A DNA stretch of 9,478 bases from Streptomyces alboflavus (GTDB lineage Bacteria; Actinomycetota; Actinomycetes; Streptomycetales; Streptomycetaceae). The DNA lies in contig NZ_JNXT01000120.1 in the NCBI RefSeq assembly GCF_000716675.1, positions 1-9,478 of the forward strand. Direction: 5' to 3'. Below the pieces are notes generated by a model. The model had not been told where the DNA came from. It saw only the letters and a program-made list of their open reading frames with translations, and did not search any database. Every line of letters starts with the position of its first letter. Positions within the stretch are counted from its first letter, which is position 1. A program made the translations under genes and the position numbers. Shown here one piece after another: positions 6,762 to 9,478 of this stretch.

Positions 6762-6801
6762 GCCCTTCGGGCTCGTCCTCAGACGCCGGACGGGCTGAAA
6801 A
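6762..6801. terminator. GC hairpin between convergent genes, Streptomyces-type dispersed motif
   Basis: An 8-pair stem (GCTCGTCC 6771-6778 with GGACGGGC 6788-6795, one T.G pair) has a 9-base loop, and a small GCCC-TTC-GGGC hairpin (6762-6772) overlaps its left arm. It lies in the 65-base spacer between the ATPase 2 stop and the ribF stop, where a bidirectional terminator is expected. No T-run follows on the plus strand. The core around GACGCCGGACGGGCTGAAA resembles a motif I recall as very common between genes in Streptomyces genomes. That is from memory, not from a search. Confidence 0.55.
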
Positions 6802-7761
6802 TCACCGGCCAGGGTCGTCCGCGGCCGCGACCAAGTCCCGTGACTTCTTCACGTCGTCCGCGATAGCCACCAACAACTCGTCGATCGAGTCGAACTTCGC
6901 CATGCCGCGGACGAAGGCGAGGAAGTCCACGGCGACGTGCAGGCCGTACAGGTCGAGGCCGACGCGGTCGATGGCGTAGGCCTCGACGGTGCGCTCGGTG
7001 CCGTCGAACGTCGGGTTCGTGCCGACCGAGATGGCCGCGGGCATCGCCTCGCCGTCGGCGTGCAGCCAGCCGGCGTAGACGCCGTCGGCGGGGATCGCGG
7101 TGTGCGGCAGGGTCTCCACGTTGGCCGTGGGGAAGCCGAGCTCGCGGCCGCGCTGGGCGCCGCGGACGACGACGCCCTCGACGCGGTGCGGGCGGCCCAG
7201 GATCTCGTGGGCGCCCGCGACGTCGCCCTCGGCGATGAGGCGGCGGGTGAGCGTGGACGAGAACGGCTGGCCGCCGCCCGCCGTGCCGCTCACGTACAGG
7301 TCGATGACCTCGACTTCGTAGTCGTACGTCCGGCCGAGCTCGGCGAGGACCTCGACGTTGCCCGCGGCGCGGTGGCCGAAGCGGAAGTTGGGGCCCTCGA
7401 CGACGGCCTTGGCGTGCAGCTTGTCCACGAGGACCTTCGCCACGAACTCGGCGGGCGACAGCTTCGAGAACTCGGCGGTGAAGGGCAGGATGAGGACGGC
7501 GTCCACACCGAGGCCTGCCATCAGCTCGGCGCGCCGGTGGTGCGGGGCGAGCAGCGGCGGGTGGCTGCCGGGCCGCACGACCTCGCTGGGGTGCGGGTCG
7601 AAGGTGACGACCACGGCGGGCACGCCCAGTTCCCGGGCGCGGGCCACCGCGCGGCCGATGATCAGCTGGTGCCCGCGGTGCACCCCGTCGTAGGAACCGA
7701 TGGTGACGACGCTGCGCCCCCAGTCCTGGGGAATGTCCTCCAAGCCACGCCAGCGCTGCAC
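6802..7761 (-). CDS. ribF: Bifunctional riboflavin kinase / FAD synthetase
   Basis: RibF phosphorylates riboflavin to FMN with ATP and adenylylates FMN to FAD; it is cytosolic and normally essential. It has 319 residues from GTG 7761. The N-terminal FAD synthetase (nucleotidyltransferase) domain shows GSYDGVHRGH (22-31), FDPHP (54-58) and EGPNFRFGHRAAGN (122-135). The C-terminal riboflavin kinase domain shows GRELGFPTAN (205-214), PADGVY (224-229), VGTNPTF (246-252) and the LYG..V.V.F..F.RG segment (271-286). The frame is open further back to 7851, but GTG 7761 has GAGGAG (7770-7775 on the plus strand) 8 bases upstream and gives MQRWRGLEDI, as I recall for streptomycete RibF. The extra 30 residues are Arg-rich and cross the promoter region. 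It follows the helical-protein gene by 130 bases on the same strand and probably has its own promoter. No FMN riboswitch was recognised. Confidence 0.96.
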   Translation of the reverse strand: MQRWRGLEDIPQDWGRSVVTIGSYDGVHRGHQLIIGRAVARARELGVPAVVVTFDPHPSEVVRPGSHPPLLAPHHRRAELMAGLGVDAVLILPFTAEFSKLSPAEFVAKVLVDKLHAKAVVEGPNFRFGHRAAGNVEVLAELGRTYDYEVEVIDLYVSGTAGGGQPFSSTLTRRLIAEGDVAGAHEILGRPHRVEGVVVRGAQRGRELGFPTANVETLPHTAIPADGVYAGWLHADGEAMPAAISVGTNPTFDGTERTVEAYAIDRVGLDLYGLHVAVDFLAFVRGMAKFDSIDELLVAIADDVKKSRDLVAAADDPGR

Positions 7762-7796
7762 TGTCTTCGCTCCTCGCCGAACCCGTGTATGTATCC

Positions 7797-7820
7797 GTAC
7801 GCCCGTACGTCTGTACGTTC
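7797..7820. repeat. Three tandem 8-bp repeats centred on GTAC upstream of ribF
   Basis: The plus strand carries GTACGCCC, GTACGTCT and GTACGTTC directly after each other (consensus GTACGYYY). They lie 36-59 bases upstream of the ribF GTG. Two of the GTAC centres are in full CGTACG palindromes. On the ribF strand they are followed at once by GGATACAT (7788-7795), which could be a -10 region, so the repeats would cover the -35 area or a binding site beside it. The promoter assignment is inferred. Confidence 0.5.
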
Positions 7821-7891
7821 CCTGCCGATTGCGCAGGTCTAAGACTGCCATGCCGACAGTTTGTCGCCCGCATCGGCCGGGGTGGCGGAGC

Positions 7892-9478
7892 TCACGCCGA
7901 CACGGGCACCTCGCCGGTCAGCTGCTCGATGGTGCGCCGGGCGCTCGGCCCGACCAGCGCGGCCCAGTCCTGCGGGGCGCCGGTGAGCCAGCACAGGAGG
8001 CGCGCGGCGAAGCCGGGGACGCGCCGGGCCACGTCGACCAGGGCGCGGTCGAAGGCGGTGGCGCCCTCCGGGGTGCGGACGGCGAGCAGAGCGGTGCGGC
8101 GGACGAGCTCGCGGTCGCGCTCGGCGCCGCCGCCCCGGCCGCCGACGGCGCGCAGCACGGCCTCGAAGACGACGGGCTCCCGCTCGGCGGCGAGCAGCAG
8201 GTCGAGCAGCTCGGCGCGCAGGGGCCGTGAGACGGGTGTGCCGGGGGCGGCGAGTACGGGGGCGAGGGCGACGCGCACGTCCACGCCGCGGCCCTTCAGG
8301 AGGGCGACGACCAGCGGGAACAGCTCGGCGCGCGCACTCGGCCCCTGTTCGAGGCGCAGGTCCACGTGGGCGGCCGCGTCCGCCGCGGCGCGCGGGCACT
8401 GTTCGACGCGCTCGCGCACGAGGTCCGCCACGCGCCGGGCGAGGGCGGGCGAGGGGACGTCGGGAAGGCCCCGCAGGACTTCGGCGGTGCCGGTGTCGCG
8501 GGCGCGCAGCCGGTCCCTGAAGGCGGCGAGCACCGGCTCAGGGTGGGTGCCCATGGCGGTGGCGAGGGCGCTCGCGGGCAGGCCCGGGTCGCCGGCGGCG
8601 AAGCGGCGCAGGGCGTACGAGAGGTGGTGGGCGCGGGTGTGCGGGTCGCGGACGAGGAGGCCGAGGGCGGCGCCGTGCAGGGCCTCGTCGCCGGGGCGGT
8701 CGAGGAGCGTCTGGGCCGCGTACCGCAGCAGGCGGCGGTCGGCCTCGCCGGTGATGTGCCGGGCGGCGCGCGGGGCGTGCGTGGCGGCGGCGACGCGGCG
8801 GGCGGGGCGGGCGTCGTGGGCCCAGCGGTCGACGGCGCGGCAGAGCGCGGACGGCTCGTCCTCGGCGAGGGCACCGAGGAGTTCCTCCGCGCGCGGGTGG
8901 GCGCAGTCCACGAGGGCCTCGGTGAGGTCGTCGACGGCGCGGTGGCGGTGCGTGTGGAGGAGGGCCTGGGCGGCGGAGGCGACGGTCGCCTCGGGGGCGG
9001 CGCGCAGCGGGCGTTCGTCGGCGAACCAGCGGGTCAGGTGATGCTGTACGGCGGCGGGGTCGGCGGCGAGGCGCTCCGCGACGGCGTCCAGGCAGCGGCG
9101 GCCGGTTCCCGGCGGGCCGTCGTGCACCACGACGGCCCGCAGCAGCTCGAACCTGGCCGCCTCCGAGAGGGGCAGCGCCAGCCAGAAGTCGGGGCCGAAC
9201 TGCCGTTGGGCGGCGAGGCGTTGGAGCACGCTGGTGTACGGGGTCGCGTCGGCGACGCGGAGCAGTGTCTCCCGCACGAGGTGCTGCGCCCACCACCGCG
9301 CGTTCCCCACGTCGTCCCCAGCGTCACGCCCGAGGCGGGCACCCACCCGGGCCCCGGCCTGCCCCGGCGCCGGGGGCGGGCTGCCGGACGCCTCGGGCTC
9401 GCCGGACGCCGCCCCGGGCATCCCCTCCGCGCCCGCCCCGCCCCCCACTGCCCCGGCACCGGGGCCGCCGCCCCACGC
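7892..9478 (-). CDS. Large alpha-helical HEAT-like protein of unknown function (5' end not resolved)
   Basis: I do not recognise this protein. The frame ends at TGA 7892-7894 and stays open to the right edge, giving at least 528 codons. GTG at 9448 or ATG at 9421 could be starts, but neither has a well-spaced ribosome binding site, so the gene probably begins outside the window. The first roughly 50 residues are Gly/Ala/Pro-rich, like a linker following another domain. From about residue 50 (counted from GTG 9448) the rest is a succession of amphipathic helices rich in Ala, Leu, Arg and Asp/Glu, such as RWWAQHLVRETLLRVAD and EELLGALAEDEPSALCRAVD, suggestive of a HEAT/ARM-like solenoid. There are no transmembrane helices, Walker motifs or catalytic signatures. 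Strong GC bias at third positions supports it as the coding frame. It lies upstream of ribF on the same strand. A scaffold or regulatory role is a guess. Confidence 0.7.
   Translation of the reverse strand, partial: AWGGGPGAGAVGGGAGAEGMPGAASGEPEASGSPPPAPGQAGARVGARLGRDAGDDVGNARWWAQHLVRETLLRVADATPYTSVLQRLAAQRQFGPDFWLALPLSEAARFELLRAVVVHDGPPGTGRRCLDAVAERLAADPAAVQHHLTRWFADERPLRAAPEATVASAAQALLHTHRHRAVDDLTEALVDCAHPRAEELLGALAEDEPSALCRAVDRWAHDARPARRVAAATHAPRAARHITGEADRRLLRYAAQTLLDRPGDEALHGAALGLLVRDPHTRAHHLSYALRRFAAGDPGLPASALATAMGTHPEPVLAAFRDRLRARDTGTAEVLRGLPDVPSPALARRVADLVRERVEQCPRAAADAAAHVDLRLEQGPSARAELFPLVVALLKGRGVDVRVALAPVLAAPGTPVSRPLRAELLDLLLAAEREPVVFEAVLRAVGGRGGGAERDRELVRRTALLAVRTPEGATAFDRALVDVARRVPGFAARLLCWLTGAPQDWAALVGPSARRTIEQLTGEVPVSA

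Noticed and set aside
7762..7851. N-terminal extension of RibF to 7851
   Set aside because: GTG 7761 has a well-placed ribosome binding site and gives the expected RibF N terminus; the extension crosses the octamer repeats and is Arg-rich.
7762..7891. FMN riboswitch upstream of ribF
   Set aside because: Only 130 bases are available and I could not recognise the conserved multi-helix FMN aptamer sequence. Only a 5-bp stem (CGACA 7854-7858 with TGTCG 7862-7866) and the octamers are seen.
1..9478. CRISPR array, insertion sequence, tRNA or defence system
   Set aside because: No regular repeat-spacer pattern, transposase motifs, terminal inverted repeats, cloverleaf sequence or defence protein signatures were seen on either strand.

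Overview
The window looks like a chromosomal segment of a streptomycete or a close relative. GC content is very high, codon third positions are almost always G or C, GTG and TTG starts occur, and the GC-rich hairpin between the convergent genes resembles a motif scattered through Streptomyces genomes. The genus is inferred from these features; no search was run.

Layout from left to right: (1) bases 1-201 are the 3' end of a plus-strand gene encoding a Pro/Gln-rich tail, closed by a strong intrinsic terminator at 255-288. (2) A 303-base non-coding stretch (202-504) holds that terminator and probably the promoter of the next operon. (3) A five-gene plus-strand operon (505-6736) encodes a complete Opp/Dpp-type peptide ABC importer: solute-binding protein, two permeases and two ATPases. 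Permease 1, permease 2 and ATPase 1 are joined by 4-base start/stop overlaps. The second ATPase sits behind a 145-base gap with a perfect 9-bp hairpin. (4) A 65-base spacer with a GC hairpin separates this operon from convergent minus-strand genes. (5) ribF (6802-7761, minus) encodes the bifunctional riboflavin kinase/FAD synthetase. (6) A large alpha-helical, HEAT-like protein of unknown function (7892-9478, minus) has a reading frame still open at the right edge.

The ABC genes form one physiological unit. The binding protein captures a peptide or similar solute outside the membrane, the two permeases form the channel, and the two ATPases drive uptake. The binding protein lacks a lipobox cysteine and instead ends in a transmembrane helix, so it appears to be tethered at its C terminus. 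Both ATPases carry a C-terminal four-cysteine set like that which binds an Fe-S cluster in characterised Opp/Dpp ATPases; in the second the spacing is enlarged. ribF is a housekeeping gene with no visible functional link to the transporter.

I found no CRISPR array, transposase, tRNA, rRNA or obvious defence or biosynthetic system. The more interesting points are modest: the C-terminal membrane anchor, a possible 19-codon coupling ORF before permease 1, tandem GTAC-centred octamers upstream of ribF, and the unidentified helical protein.
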